Assembly: GCA_946902985.2 (NCBI GenBank)
Contig: OX336396.1
Span: 232,762,797-232,826,796, forward strand
Length of the DNA: 64,000 nucleotides
Origin: Meconema thalassinum
Lineage: Eukaryota > Arthropoda > Insecta > Orthoptera > Tettigoniidae
Direction: 5' to 3'
Positions 1 to 11,520 of this stretch are shown one piece after another. Both the position numbers and the translations under genes were made by a program. The notes under the pieces were generated by a model. It had not been told where the DNA came from. It did not search any database and was given only the letters and a program-made list of their open reading frames with translations. Each line of letters starts with the position of its first letter. The stretch's first letter is position 1.

Positions 1-208
1 TGCAATGCGACTGGCAGCGTTGGACGATTGATGCATGCTGCTGCTCGCTTTGTATCGTAGCGTGCCGTGCACGCGTGCCCTCTAGCGATGGGCTGTGACC
101 TTCCACGCTCTGGTCGGAACCACACCTCGTTACACACGCCACGATTAGCCGATGTCGTCACCTGTTTGCCCATCCCAGCCTCTGGCTCGTTACGTTTTGA
201 ACGCACCT
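1..208 (-). mobile_element. Mariner element, right end of a truncated copy
   Basis: This stretch aligns almost base for base with 17663-17870, the 3'-side end of the complete mariner at 17010-17870, including the terminal GAACGCACCT followed by TA at 209-210. Scattered substitutions show it is a separate, diverged copy. The window begins inside the element, so its other TIR is not visible. The part present corresponds to the region upstream of the transposase start and has no coding capacity of its own. Confidence 0.85.
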
Positions 209-210
209 TA

Positions 211-1324
211 TATGTTCATCCTCATGATGTGCCCATACCACTGAAGTCTGCGTTTCTTTATGACACTGGTAATAGGAACCTCGATGGCAGCTACTTTCCT
301 ATTAACTTCATTTCTGATCTTGTCCTTTCTTGTAGTTTGGTTCATGGTTCTGATGAATCACATTTCAGTTGCTTGAATTCTACTGTAGTCATTGTTTAAT
401 AGGGTACATGTCTCTAAACCATATGTCATTATAAAAGAAACATTGTTGACTATTTTTCCATATACAACATATAACTGTGCTTATTATAAGAGCCAGCAGG
501 GATACCAACGGTGTATTAATAATCTGAAAATATTTGAACCCTGGTTGGATCCTCAGATTAGGGGCTGCCCCAATATTTTAGAATACGTCGCCCGGAACAT
601 ACTTCCAATTCAGCATATTGGAAGTTCATGATGTAACAAGAGATATCCTCGAAGTAAGTCCTACCAACTTAATTATATGCTAGAGTATAGTTCAATGTTC
701 AATTGCGTGTAACTTTCACACTAATAAAGGGATTTCAGTCATCATTCATGAGTGTAATATATATCACAAGAAATATGACTCGGCATGTTGTATGGAGTCA
801 CCAGGACTACAAACTGTTGATAAATAATAATCTTCATAATTGTAACCCTATTAGAATGTACTGAATGGAGGAAAACAGTTGAAAACTTGGCACATGAATA
901 GAACATACGCTTGCAGATTCGTTTTGGGCAACCCATACGTAACAGTGTTCCCAACGGAACTTCTGCATGTACAACGTATTTCAGAAGGTTATACACAATC
1001 ATCTACGGCTTCTTGCAGCACGTTGATAATCATCGAAATGCTGGGAAGATTCAGAAGCTTTCTTATTAATTTGATGTTGATTTATTTTTGGAACTTGGAA
1101 TATTTTGGCCATCAGCCCCATGCACTTTTTGATGAGTGTTGAATTTTCCCGATAACCTGTGTTACTATTGTTACTGTACGGCTGTGTTTGTAACTGTAAT
1201 TGTATTTTGGTGGTGGTGATTGTCAGTTTAAGTGAAGAAATATGTAGTTTACATTTGCATTTTTCATTGAGGTCGTGAAAGGATGTATTTTGACAGATAA
1301 GGTGTTTTTTTTGTTTGTCGTGTA
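211..1324. other. AT-rich stretch without recognised gene
   Basis: Only short ORFs (under 90 codons) overlap on both strands here. None has a recognisable motif, signal peptide or membrane segment. I see no repeat shared with the rest of the window. Confidence 0.5.
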
Positions 1325-1607
1325 GCCTCCTCAGAGGCCAAGTGCAGGTCTTTCAAGTCGACACCCGTGGGCGCCCTGCGCGTCGGGATGAGAGATTGAA
1401 TGGATGAAGATGAATGAAACTGGGCAAGGATGTGGAAGGAAGCGGCCGTGGCCTATCAGAAGGTACCGTCCCAGCATTTGCCTGGTGTTGAAAATGGGAA
1501 ACCACGGAAAACCATTTCAAGGACGGCCGACAGTGGGGCTCGAACCCACGCGTCTACCGAATCAGCAGAGAGCTTGGCCCCATGACCTAACGCTGCGCTT
1601 TAGCTAG
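1325..1607 (-). mobile_element. tRNA-derived SINE (core shared with family A), minus strand
   Basis: The central part carries the core seen in other SINEs here: GCGGCCGTGGCC, then CCCAGCATTTGCC, then GGGAAACCACGGAAAACC. It is followed by a B-box-like GGCTCGAACCCAC segment that reads as a tRNA-like head on the minus strand. The tail side (1325-1400) differs from family A. No clean TSD was found, so the ends are approximate. Confidence 0.7.
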
Positions 1608-2349
1608 CGTAGCCACTGCTGTCAGTGATAAGGTGGTGGAAGCCATAAACAGACAGTTCCGTGAAGACGTGTCTCATTTCGAGATGTTCTTTTGTTCAAG
1701 CTTGGTCAATCATGGCCCCTGTGCCGTGAAAGTCTTGGGGTATTTCTCCTCTTTTCCTGTGTAGTGTTCTTAGTAATTTTTCTGATCCACTATACGACAA
1801 ACTTCGTCGTAAATATAATATGAAGAGAGAGAATGTAGCATAGGAAGTGATCAAGACCTTATCTCGCAGAGGCTTAATCCACCTCCTGTGTTCGTGTACG
1901 GGAAACATGAGATCTTATGGAGCAATTATGAGGAAATATAAAGGCAGGGGATACCACAAATCTCTACCGAACAGAGCTCCAATTAATTGTCATGGAAATG
2001 TGAAGCTTGCAGTGTAATTAATAAGTTAATTCAAACTAATTGGTTGATAAAAGCCTGGCTAAAAATTAAATACTTCAATTATCCGTAATATTTAGAACAA
2101 TTTACACAAGTAATTGTTGGATAAATTATCCCGTTTATAAATTTAAATTGAGGTGTTGTATGCGGTTTGAATGTAAATGCGATAGAAATGTCTGTTATTA
2201 CTTTATGGGCAAATATTGAAGGTAAATTGGAAATTATGCTGTGATTGTCTATTGGTAGAATTAGCAGTAATCAGTTGCAGTACGCTATTTTGAAATTATA
2301 TTTCTAAGCGCTACCATAACCACTTTAGGTAGTCATCAAGGGAGACAGA
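1608..2349. other. AT-rich stretch without recognised gene
   Basis: No coding motif, tRNA-like box or repeat shared with the rest of the window was found. Confidence 0.45.
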
Positions 2350-2620
2350 TCTCCTCGTGGTGTAGTGGCTGGCGTTTTTGGATGTCGCCCCAGAGGTCTG
2401 GGTTCGATATCCGACTCTGCCAAGAAATTTCAATTCTGGTCTGGGTGCATGAACGGGATACACTCAGCCTCGTGAGACAAACCTGAGGAGAGGAGGGTTC
2501 GATTCCCACCTCAGCCATTTTAGAAATGGTTTTCTCATCACACCTTGCATCTGTTCCCCTAGACCACTGCGGCTTGCGTATCAAGGATACCGTTCCAGTG
2601 CCTTAAGCCAGAATGAATGT
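2350..2620 (+). mobile_element. tRNA-derived SINE, diverged family A copy
   Basis: A tRNA-like head has an A-box-like GGTGTAGTGGCTGGC and a B box GGGTTCGATATCC. It is followed by the family A body: ACTCTGCCAAGAAATTT, ACTCAGCCTCGTGAG and a second T-arm-like GGGTTCGATTCCC before CTCAGCCATTTTAGAAATGG. This is the same order as in the intact copy at 59549-60036 but more diverged. The 3' end is uncertain. Confidence 0.7.
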
Positions 2621-3200
2621 TCTTGGCAGATCAGGGAATCTAACCTGAAACTATGGTACGGGGTGACAGCCAATTAACAACAACGTGAGGAATAAATTAA
2701 AACAATATTCACGAAATGAAAAATAGGTCGAATATCAATTCCGCTCGATATTCATGAATTCCGCTCGGTCCTCCAAGGGACCCGAAAATAAGTTCCTCAA
2801 CTCCGTTCAGGCTTTGACAAGAGGTCGGCAAAGGGGTTATCCCCAATGACGTAAACAAATGTCATAACCCTGCTGACTGGAATTCCCGAGCGGAATTGAT
2901 GTCCGCCCGAAAAATATACAGGCGTATCCGTGATGATGTTACAAACTTTTTGGGTTGATGGAGGAAGGATAGATCTATTTGAGATAATGATCGATCGTTC
3001 GGAAACGATCGAGTCAACAGTTACTAATAATAACACTATGTAACACAATTGTTGTCCTTGGAAATTAAATGTTATTTTCTAATTGATTACGTCTGAAAAG
3101 GTAGGAAAAACACAATTATGCATGTCAATCTGTGATTGTTTGAGCAGGATAGGTCTATTGAGTTTTGTTACATTAACGTATTTTCATTTATTTCGCAACT

Positions 3201-3530
3201 GTAAAGCCTCCGTGGCTTAGGCGGCAGCACGCCTGCCTCTCACCGCTGGGTCCGTGGTTCAAATCCCGGTCACTCCATGTGAGATCTGTGCTGGACAAAA
3301 CGGAGGCAGACAGGTTTTTCTCCGGGTACACCGGTTTTCCCTGTCAACATTTCATTCCAGCAACACTCTCCACTATCATTTCATTTCATCTGTCATTCAT
3401 TTAATCATTGCCCCAGAGGAGTGCGTCAGGCCTCGGCAGCCGGCACAGTCCATATCCTCGCCGCTAGATGGGGGCTCCATTCATTCCATTCCTGACCCGG
3501 TCGGAGACTGGAAGCAGGCTGTGGATTTTC
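3201..3530 (+). mobile_element. tRNA-derived SINE family B, complete
   Basis: The tRNA-like head GCCTCCGTGGCTTAGGCGG with B box GTGGTTCAAATCCC starts near 3204. The body runs through CAGACAGGTTTTTCTCCGGG and ends GGAAGCAGGCTGTGGATTTTC. A 21-bp perfect direct repeat flanks it (3180-3200 and 3531-3551), which is a clear retroposition target-site duplication. The same family recurs inverted at 36103-36431. Confidence 0.93.
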
Positions 3531-3583
3531 ATTTTCATTTATTTCGCAACTTCTTTTAATCATAACTAGCAAAGACACAAAGA

Positions 3584-3775
3584 AAAAAAGGAAGCTTGCA
3601 GTTTAACGTGACCGTCAATCTCGAGATCATGAGCCACGGGACCTCCTTTTTACGTGGAATCCGAACCACAGGACATGGCATTTCACTTCGAAAATCTCAC
3701 ATGCATTGACCGGGAATCGAACCCGGACCGCCTTGGTGAGAGGCATACAGCGAGACCGCTGAGCCACCACTCCCC
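3584..3775 (-). mobile_element. tRNA-derived SINE family H, complete short copy
   Basis: On the minus strand a tRNA-like head (GGGAGTGGTGGCTCAGCGG, with B box GGGTTCGATTCCCGG) leads a short body ending in an A-rich tail at 3584-3590. The 12-bp duplication AAGACACAAAGA flanks it at 3572-3583 and 3776-3787. A truncated relative lies at 24965-25090. Confidence 0.9.
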
Positions 3776-3907
3776 AAGACACAAAGACGGACAAAGATTA
3801 TGTTGAATGCAATTAAAATGCATGGAACATAGTAAAATAAATACCAGCATATATTTAGAAGTGTGTTGCTTTTCCACACGAGCAAAGCAAAGTTTATGGA
3901 ACATAAT

Positions 3908-4262
3908 GGACATTTATGTTCGACCCTGGCGAAATGTAAATATTATATGTCAGAAAACTGTACTATAATGAGCCTCATTATACTGTAGTACAAGTTTTCA
4001 TTATGATACAGTTTCTCTCACCAATCAGAACTCAAGAAACAGTTGAGTGACCAATTTGGTGAGGATAGCATCGCATCTGCGCTCACTTCCATGGCCCCCT
4101 ATTTTAAATTTCACTGCGTGGCGAGTGTCATAGTAAGGTATTCCAGGAGGCCATGGTCAAATACAAGGTATTCTCCGCGTCCCATGCGCTCTGTTCAGTA
4201 CATCAAACTGGTGAAATCTCGACAGATATTTATGAATATTTATGTTCGAACATAAAATAGTG
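3908..4262 (+). mobile_element. MITE-like DNA element, family M
   Basis: Both ends carry TTTATGTTCGA as inverted repeats (near 3914 and 4243). The interior has a subterminal inverted motif, roughly CATTATGATACAGTTT. The same element occurs inverted at 41811-42131 and as half-copies around 41036-41144 and 41712-41812. It has no ORF with a recognisable domain. The superfamily is not assigned because no clear TSD length could be fixed. Confidence 0.75.
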
Positions 4263-4689
4263 ATTGTGATAATGCTATGTATTAATACATTTTATGGTTG
4301 TTATTTTCACCCATTAATAATATTACTAATATTGTTAATTTAATTACAGTTTACTTTCACTTTATCAAGTTGGCATTCAGCATATATTTGTGTAAAAAAT
4401 AGTTAAACTTGAATATTGTACAATCTGAACTGTATTATTATTGTTTGTGTTTTTCTTTTTTCCTTTTCTTTAACATTTGATTATGATAAATCTATGTAAA
4501 ATTGGTCAGTCTCCAGTAATTGGAATTTTATTCTGTTGGAGGCAATAAATAAATAAATAAATAAATAATTATCGTCGAACATAAGCAGTGGACATGGACA
4601 TTTTCCATACTTTTGGGACTTAAACAATCAGGAAATAACACTGTCAACACAAGGACAAAAAAAATGTTAAAATGTGTTACATAGTGTAA
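4263..4689. other. AT-rich stretch with possible LINE 3' tail
   Basis: No ORF of note. TGGAGGCAATAAATAAATAA near 4540-4567 resembles the 3' tail of a non-LTR retrotransposon of jockey type. No upstream coding sequence supports this. Confidence 0.35.
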
Positions 4690-4815
4690 TCACAGTTGTT
4701 TAATGTCCATCCTCAATTCTAGTTCTTAACAGACGCCGGGGTGGCGGAATTTCGTCCCGCAGGCGTTCTTTAACGTGCCGGAAGTCAACGACATGGCGTA
4801 GTCACGTGTAAACAC
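4690..4815 (-). mobile_element. SINE family F, diverged fragment
   Basis: ACGCCGGGGTGGCGGAATTT followed by TCTTTAACGTGCCGG matches the body of the intact family F copy at 30978-31217. The tRNA-like head is missing or unrecognisable. Confidence 0.6.
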
Positions 4816-5935
4816 TCGTAATCGCCACCAACGTGTTAGGTAAACGGTATTAAATGAGTAGCATTTCGCTAACTTGTAATTGGATCGTTTCCGTACTAAA
4901 GTTCCTTGTCTCACATTGATCCATTTGCCTTCATCCATCGTCCCTGAAAGTTTTTGACATCATCACGGATACATCCTGTATATCCTACTGTTGTCCTATC
5001 ATCATATATATTATTTCAGTAGTATAGATCCCTCCTGTGGCGCTCACAAGCGACCGATCGTGATAAATGAGCATTCAAATGAAAGAGAATAGACATTAGC
5101 AGTGACGAATTGCACTCTAATTTCATAAATATCTATAATTCCTTAAAAAAATGTACGAATTGTGCGATTTGCAGATACTGTTTCTGTAGGAAAATACGCT
5201 CCTTAATTGCTGTCCACTTCACATTTTGGCCGCTGTAACGCCTGTTTCATGCCATTTTAACATTCTGAGGTATTTCCTTTATCATTTTGCATGGATTTCA
5301 GAAACAGTAATGAGGAATGAGTAATCAAATCATATAATTTCATCGAATACGAATAACCGGTGAGTGTTATGATGATCCAATTTTCATTGATTGTCTTCTT
5401 AAGTTAGGGGACGTAGAACTTGGAATTCTAACTGAAATATAAATAGAGTTCTATAATCATTTGGTTAAAATAAAAAAATACGAGCCTTACAGTAGTCGCA
5501 TATGATGTGTAACAACTGACAGGTTATTCGAATAATTCCATATTACTTACTCGCATTTTTTAAGGAATGAACATGGAAGGATTCTCCAATGCATCTGCAG
5601 TAGTGACATATACCTGCAACTGTATGCGAGAGCAATCCACCGCCTACTTGATGCGAGCTGCGCTTTATACCGGCCAGTTAGTGAACACATGCCAGCGGTG
5701 TTATTGAAAATGGCCTCTTATTGCCGATATAGCGCACTGCCAAGTATAGGTGCGATTAAAAATTAGGTGTGCAGTAGGTATATTAAATGCTTTTCTCCCA
5801 GTGATACGTTTTGAGCAACGAAGTTTCAATTATTGTTAGTAGTCGGTGTTAATATACTGAATTCCTACGTTGTTTGGAGTGTAGTTCGATGCGATATAGC
5901 ACTCGAGGTATCGAGTGCTTACATTAAATAAGAAG
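4816..5935. other. Unassigned AT-rich stretch
   Basis: No gene was recognised. Two details stand out: a copy of the repeat ACGAGCCTTACAGTAGTCGC at about 5481 that recurs near 29050 (inverted) and 57525, and a hairpin GCACTCGA-GGTA-TCGAGTGC at 5899-5918. Confidence 0.45.
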
Positions 5936-6334
5936 CTTGCCACGGTGGGTGAGTGGATAGCGTGTCGGTTTACTAACCCCAAGATTGCAGGTTCGCTCCT
6001 GGCCGTGGTAAGTGATTTTTGAAAGGCGGAAAAAATACGACACGCATGTCATACGATGTTGGCATGTCAAAGAACCAATTTGAATTCAGTAGGACGTGTT
6101 CATAATGGCAAAATTAATCTCGGGAGTTTCCGCCAACACAAAGTTCCTCATTTCTCTACTAGAAAGCGCTATGGTGCTCAAGGAGTTTAGATATCTAACC
6201 TCCTTGACATGCATAGTGATTCAAAGAACAACGAAATTCGACATGCAAGCTACCCTCTGGGTGTCAAATTACAAAGCTTGCACCCGGCACCCGAGGCCAT
6301 ACGATGTTATTATTAAATAAAAATACGGCAAAAG
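5936..6334 (+). mobile_element. tRNA-derived SINE with well-preserved tRNA-like head
   Basis: Positions 5939-6010 form a 72-nt tRNA-like sequence: acceptor GCCACGG pairs with CCGTGG(T), the D-arm region is GGTGAGTGGATAGCG, and the B-box region is GCAGGTTCGCTCCTG. A non-tRNA body follows to about 6334. TAAGAAG at 5929-5935 and 6335-6341 is a likely TSD. I call it a SINE because of the attached body and TSD; a functional tRNA is unlikely. Confidence 0.7.
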
Positions 6335-6499
6335 TAAGAAGATTTAATAAATTGTAATTGTTTTCAGCAAATATGATATAATGAATATTTTCACACCAAA
6401 GAACGACAACTTGAAGATGATGGATGCATTATAGGAATTTCTTTGATGGGGCCTCCAAACCTTGAAGTAAACCGTATGCGATTTACATTCCACATAGTC

Positions 6500-6690
6500 A
6501 AATGGCTTACAGTACGTCGTTGTACCGATCTCCGCCACCGCGCGCGCTCATTGTTTCCGTCCCATGCACTTCCGTCCCATCCACTTCCGTCTCTTTTCCA
6601 AAATCACTCCCACAAAAATGTGCAGCTACCGAGTGCCACAAAAATATCCAGATACCGAGTGGAAAGTTGTTACACATCAAAAACATAACA
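6500..6690 (+). repeat. VNTR-bearing repeat, short allele (Helitron-associated family)
   Basis: It contains CCGCGCGCGCTCATTG, two or three CACTTCCGTC units, then AAATCACTCCCACAAAA and CCGAGTGGAAAGTTGTTACA. The same order appears at 58260-58800, where the unit array is much longer and a Helitron-type 3' end follows, and inverted at 24265-24475. Confidence 0.65.
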
Positions 6691-6839
6691 ACCTGTCTCC
6701 TTAAGTGTCTCATTATAAACCTATTGGGGAAAGTGTGCTTTATGAACATGCGAGATTTCTTGCTCGGGTCCGCTAGTTTAAGATATTTTGTCTTGGGCTG
6801 TGTATCTCTCAGGATGGTAGTCTAGTATGGGGAAGGAAA

Positions 6840-7720
6840 TAACCTCGAGATGAAGAAAAGACAATGAAGTGAGTTCTCAGCTGCGATCTACAATATTCTG
6901 CAAGAAAGAAATTAGCGCAGCGACGAACTCTCCCTACAGCGCCCAGTAATAAGACAGACGTTACTGTATGGAAGTAAGAGCTGGGTAGATTCAGGATATC
7001 TAACACAGTACTTCAACTACAGGTAACTGATATGAGGGTAGCACGAATGATTTCTGGGACGAATAGATGTTCGTATGAGCCAACTCAGATGTTGCGGTCA
7101 TGTGAAGAGAATGGGAGGAAGAGATTACCTAAGAGGTTAATGAATTTGGCTGTAGAGGGTAAGAGTAGCAGAGGTAAACCTCAGAGGTGAAGGTTATTAT
7201 TACTTATTTTTATTTATCTTTTACTTATTTGTCGTATGGCTTTTAGTACCGGGAGTGTCCGAGGACATGTTCGGCTCGGCAGAGGTTGTAGCTACTTCAA
7301 GTGGACACCCATAGGGTGAGCTACAAGTTCCGTTCAATTTCAAGTAGTTCCAACTTTTGCTATCAGGTGTCACTGATACCTAGTGGTGAACGTTGGAACT
7401 TTCATTGAGCGTTCCAACGAAATCTAACCTAGAAATTTAGCTTCACAGAAGTTTAGTCTGTGGAAGGATCTTTTACATGTCATAAATCTGTGACATGGGG
7501 CCGCCGGCTTTTCTTCCCCTCCGAAGGAAGGCATACTGAGGGATTCTAACGCTCTTAAAAATCCGGTGATGGTTAGATTTAGTGTTGAACGGTTTAAAAG
7601 TGTGAGGTGTTGAATTAGAAGAGACCGCTGTGCTAACTGCTAATAGGGTATCATGGAGGCAACTTGTTGGTATACAGAGGCTTGCAGACTAGATTGGATC
7701 CTGAAATGAAAAACAGTCTA
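6840..7720 (+). pseudogene. Decayed LINE reverse transcriptase C-terminal region
   Basis: Conceptual translation in shifting frames gives hallmarks of the LINE C-terminal region: LLYGSKSW (from 6970), LRCCGHVKRM (from 7091) and a Lys/Arg-rich GKSSRGKPQR. After a SINE insertion at 7197-7564 it resumes with LDLVLNGLKV and VSWRQLVG. Many stops and frame changes make it non-functional. No reverse transcriptase catalytic core is present, so the copy is 5'-truncated. The lineage cannot be fixed from this part. Confidence 0.7.
7197..7564 (-). mobile_element. SINE family D inserted in a LINE remnant
   Basis: It is read on the minus strand, from the body segment AAATCCCTCAGTATGCCTTC to the shared tail TCCTCGGACACTCC...TAAAAGCCATACG and an A/T-rich TAAATAAG-type end. 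GGTGAAGGTTA (7186-7196) and GGTGATGGTTA (7565-7575) form an 11-bp TSD with one mismatch. The tRNA-like head is absent, so the copy is 5'-truncated. Confidence 0.85.
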
Positions 7721-9345
7721 AAATATATTGCATGCAACCTATACTATTGTACAGTATAAGCCTCATTGCCGATGAGCGTGGTCATGTGCATTTAATTCAG
7801 CATTGTACCGAAATAGCGATAAACATAATATTAACGTAGAGATAAAAAGACTAAAACACATGGATAATTCTGGTACTAACTGCGAGCAAGGGTTATTCAT
7901 ATCTAATATTTAGCCTTTTATTGCCCATGGATACCGGAGTGTTAAAGCTTACAGTATAATTAATGTGTGTTAATGTTTTTCATTTGCAAGCATGTGGTAG
8001 TGAACTAGAAAATCACTGTATCGTTTTTTAACTCGCTCAAGTGGAAACCCTTCCTAAAGCAGTGGCGAACGGAAATACGGTTGCAGTGTTGCCAACGACC
8101 AAATTTCTTTAGGAAAAACCGTAATCAATTTTTTAGTAATAAAAGCTGTGCGTTGCCTTTTATATGATTTACAGGAATTCATAATTTTGTTCTTTATTAG
8201 CAGGAGATCTTATAGTAAGTTACTGTGAACTGTCTGAGAAAGCGAAGCGCTCCAACTCTCTATGAGCGCTTGTCCGTTTGGTCGTTGCCAGTCCCAAGCA
8301 CCAACCAGATCTCAATAGTGAAGGGTATGGCAGAGATGCTAGACCGAGTAATTCCTATCCCAACAGTTAACCCGCCTGGTCATTGCCCGCTGATTGCAAC
8401 AAGGGAGCCGAGGTGCGGACGGAGACATCCGAGATGCTCCGTCAACTGCCGATGTCTCGCAATGCAATTTGCGCATACTTGTGACACTCGCGGCTCTTTC
8501 TCGCCCTCTTATACTTTTTTTTTTTCAAAAAAGGCCAATTTTGAAATTGGCTATATTTTGAAAACTAAGAATTAAAAAAAAAGTTTGTTTGACTTAAATG
8601 AAAGGTGTAGTAGTGAAGCAACAGTGCTTCTAACCATAATCGCGTGTGTGCTTGAATACGTATGGCTATGCTGGAATAGGGTTAGGTGGGGGAAGGAGTT
8701 GGGCTAGAGGGTTGAGCGAAGATCGTCTTAATGGTATTTTTTCCGCTCTATCTGATGGTGAGGTTATTTTTTTAATCAGAGGATTATTCGAATGTTTTTT
8801 TCTTTTGGGGTAAAAGTCCGTTTTTCACATTTTGCTGATATCTGTATAACTTAGGTTGTTTTGTTTTCGTGAAGGTTTTCATGTAGACTAACTTATAATC
8901 CATTTAATCCCATGACAATGTGATGTTCTATGAACTGTGGCATTCATGACGAATGAGGTACATTCGTTTTATCGCGCAATTGAATACAGTTTTCTCTGAT
9001 ATCAAGCAGTCTGTTACCGTACCATCTCACCCCCTCCCCCACACCCTCCCCCCTTCCTTAATGAATATAGTATAACACCCAGAACAATTATCCACCAGCC
9101 GCCACTGTCTTAAAGAGAGAAAATTTTAGAAAGTCATACATTATTTGTTGTGAAACGAATTATCGAACAGGGAAGAATTTTTAGATTTTGAATAATTTTA
9201 TTAATGCAGTCAATGACCATTTATTTTACTTTCACGATGGCCAAGGTGGGATATGAACCCACGCTCTCCCAATGTCAGCGAGGGGCGAGTTAGCCCGTTT
9301 CAAATTTAGAATAACTTTCTGATCAGTTCGAGTTGCCAACTAAGA
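7721..9345. other. Unassigned stretch
   Basis: The largest ORF (8225-8575 on the plus strand, 116 codons) has no recognisable domain, and its 3' end is A/T-rich low complexity, so I do not call it a gene. A tRNA-like B-box fragment in minus sense (GGGATATGAACCCACGC) lies near 9247-9263. Confidence 0.4.
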
Positions 9346-9878
9346 ATGTAATAATAACGTTATTGGTTTTACGTCCCTTTTAAATACTGCACCATTTAGA
9401 GACGTACCAGTAAATCTACTGACACGGCTCCCTGACATTTGCGCACCCTAAAATGCCAACTGACTGCGCCAGGATTCGATCCTGCAACCTTCGGGTTCAG
9501 TATGCCTTTCTTAGGAGGGGAAGTAAATCCGGCGGTCCCATGTCATAGATTTATGACATGTAAAATAATCTTCCACTAATTAAACTTGTGTGAAGCTAAA
9601 TTGTAGGTAAGATTTCGTTGAAACGCTCTATAAAAGTTCCAACGTTCACCACTAGGTGTCAGTGACATCTGGTAGTGAAAGTTGGAACTACTTGAAATCG
9701 AATGGAATTGTAGCTCACCCCATGGGTGTCCACATTGAAGCAGCTACAGCCACAAGTGAGCTGAACATGTCCTCGGACTCATCCGGCACTAAAAGCCATA
9801 CGCTAAATAAATAAATAAATAAATAGGGTTCAGCAGGCCGGAGCATTACCGCTGAGCCACACATCCAGTCCGCCGACA
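9346..9878 (-). mobile_element. SINE family F, split by another SINE
   Basis: The two halves at 9346-9500 and 9826-9878 together match the intact family F copy at 30978-31217: GGTTTTACGTCCCTTTTAA, ATCTACTGACACGGCTCCCT, and the tRNA-like head whose minus-strand A box is TGGCTCAGCGGTAATG. The intervening DNA is a family D SINE. Confidence 0.85.
9501..9825 (+). mobile_element. SINE family D, 5'-truncated, nested in a SINE
   Basis: It starts within the family D body (TATGCCTTTCTTAGGAGGGG), passes through GTTGGAACTACTTGAAATCG and the shared tail, and ends in an (AAAT)n run. GGGTTCAG at 9493-9500 and 9826-9833 is an 8-bp TSD within the host SINE. Confidence 0.88.
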
Positions 9879-9934
9879 AATACAAAGCATGTCAATTACA
9901 GAACAAACGTTAAAAGAAGACAATTTCAATTTTA

Positions 9935-10650
9935 GGGTTGGCCTATGTCATATAAAACAAAAAGGAGGGTGGAAGATTTTTTTAAATGTACGTTTTTAGT
10001 ATTCCGAATTCTAAAACAAGATGTTCCGAAAAGAACATATAGCCTACTTTCTCCTAAATGCATGTCCTTTTCAAGGAGTTTAATTGAATGTTGGTTATAG
10101 TAGCTTGTTGAAATACAACGTGTTATACGGATATTAAACATGAATATGAGGTGCCCTTTGCTAGTGCTACCTCTGTACAAAATTTCATTCAAATCGGTTT
10201 CACCGTGTTTGAATAGATAGGGGGAATCGATTTGCACATAAACATCGCCGCCATCCGCAAATTGTAGATTAGTCAGAAGGTTTTTCATATGCAAAGGTAT
10301 AATATTGCAAAAATTCGTAGAGATCAGATGATTCGTTTGGTCGTAATTTGATTTAAGCTTTTATCATTTGGGTGGCCGCCATTTCGTTTCCGTCAAGGTG
10401 GCGGCGATATATAACATGACACTGAGGTACCTTTTGCTAGTGCTACCTCTGTACCAAATTTCGTTCAATTCAGATTCACCGTGTTCGAATTGATAGGGAG
10501 GGGGGGGGGGGGAGACAGACATTCAGAGTACACACACTCACACACACACACAGACTCACTCACACACTCACAGACACACAATTTTTCGCCCTGTGTTGAT
10601 ATCATAAGTCTACTTTCATTTTTTGAAAAAAATCGAAAGTAGGCTAAAAA
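9935..10650 (-). repeat. Repeat E copy, minus strand
   Basis: Read on the minus strand it opens with a hairpin (TAGCCTACTTTC...GAAAGTAGACTTA, about 10605-10648). An imperfect (TG)n at 10526-10585 follows, then a G run (10498-10515, seen as C on this strand), then about 270-bp subrepeats containing AATTTGGTACAGAGGTAGCA. The long ORFs through it are artefacts of the repeat. Other copies lie at 19014-20515, 29399-30010 and 63566-64000. Confidence 0.75.
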
Positions 10651-10761
10651 ATATGCACCAAGACCGGCTACGAAAACAGTAGCGTATTTTTTTTTAGTGT
10701 AAATTAAAACCTCAACAGGTAATGGCCACTTGAAGGTCAAAATGCGTAATCCTAAATTTCC

Positions 10762-11180
10762 TTATTTAATAGAGACTTATTTATATAGCATATGGATTTT
10801 AGTGCCGGGAGTGTCCGAGGACATGTTCGGCTCGCCAGAGGCTGTAGCTTCTTCAATGTGGACACCCATGGGGTGAGCTACAAGTTCCGTTCAATCTCAA
10901 GTAGTTCGAACTGATGTCACTGATACCTAGTGGTGAACGTCGAAACTTTGATAGATCGTTTCAACGAAATCTAGTCTAGAAATGTAGCTTCACAAAAGTT
11001 TAGTTAGTGGAAGGATCTTTTACATGCTATAAATCTATGACATGGACCACCGGCTTTACTTCCCCTCCGAAGGGAGGCATACAGAAGGATTTTAACGCTC
11101 TTAAAAAATCCGACGATTTCGGCCGGGTTTGAACCCGTGAACTTGGGCTCAATCATGTTGACCGACTGGAGAGCTACAAA
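10762..11180 (-). mobile_element. SINE family D copy with partial tRNA-like head
   Basis: The tail AGTGCCGGGAGTGTCCGAGG starts near 10801. The body GACCACCGGCTTTACTTCCC lies near 11045. A tRNA-like head segment with GGGTTTGAACCCGTG lies near 11125. Ends are approximate because no unambiguous TSD was found. Confidence 0.75.
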
Positions 11181-11423
11181 TGACAATTAAATAAGTGGAT
11201 CTTCATTATCTGGATCAATCCTTTCAGAGCGTAGAGTGTGGCATTCTTGCAAAACTGAGGCTGAATCTCTATGGATTCGAAGAACGCAACATCGAAATAT
11301 GGGATCGTCCAACTACACGCATTTCCTTTATGTTTTACGCTTGTTGGAGGTAGGAAATAATAAGGTTTTTGGTTAAACGTTCCTACGGCTGTTAGAGACA
11401 GCGAGGTGCCGGAATTTGCAATG
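11181..11423. other. Unassigned stretch
   Basis: No coding motif or repeat copy was recognised. Confidence 0.4.
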
Positions 11424-11461
11424 AAATGAAATCCACAGCCTGCTTCCAGTCTCCGACCGGG
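11424..11461 (-). mobile_element. SINE family B, 3'-end fragment
   Basis: AAATCCACAGCCTGCTTCCAG then TCTCCGACCGGG equals the minus-strand 3' end of family B (compare 36103-36140). It stops abruptly at 11461. Confidence 0.6.
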
Positions 11462-11520
11462 ATTGTAAATCAAGTAGTAATGCAAAATGGTTTCATGGCA
11501 ATTTATAGCCTACTCCAGAT

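Noticed and set aside
5899..5918. Hairpin GCACTCGA-GGTA-TCGAGTGC as a terminator or regulatory element
   Set aside because: A short perfect palindrome is visible, but with no gene next to it no function can be supported.
5939..6010. Functional tRNA gene
   Set aside because: The tRNA-like fold is good, but it continues into a SINE-type body bounded by a likely TSD.
8225..8575. 116-codon ORF as a protein gene
   Set aside because: No motif, no splice context I can support, and the 3' third is low-complexity A/T.
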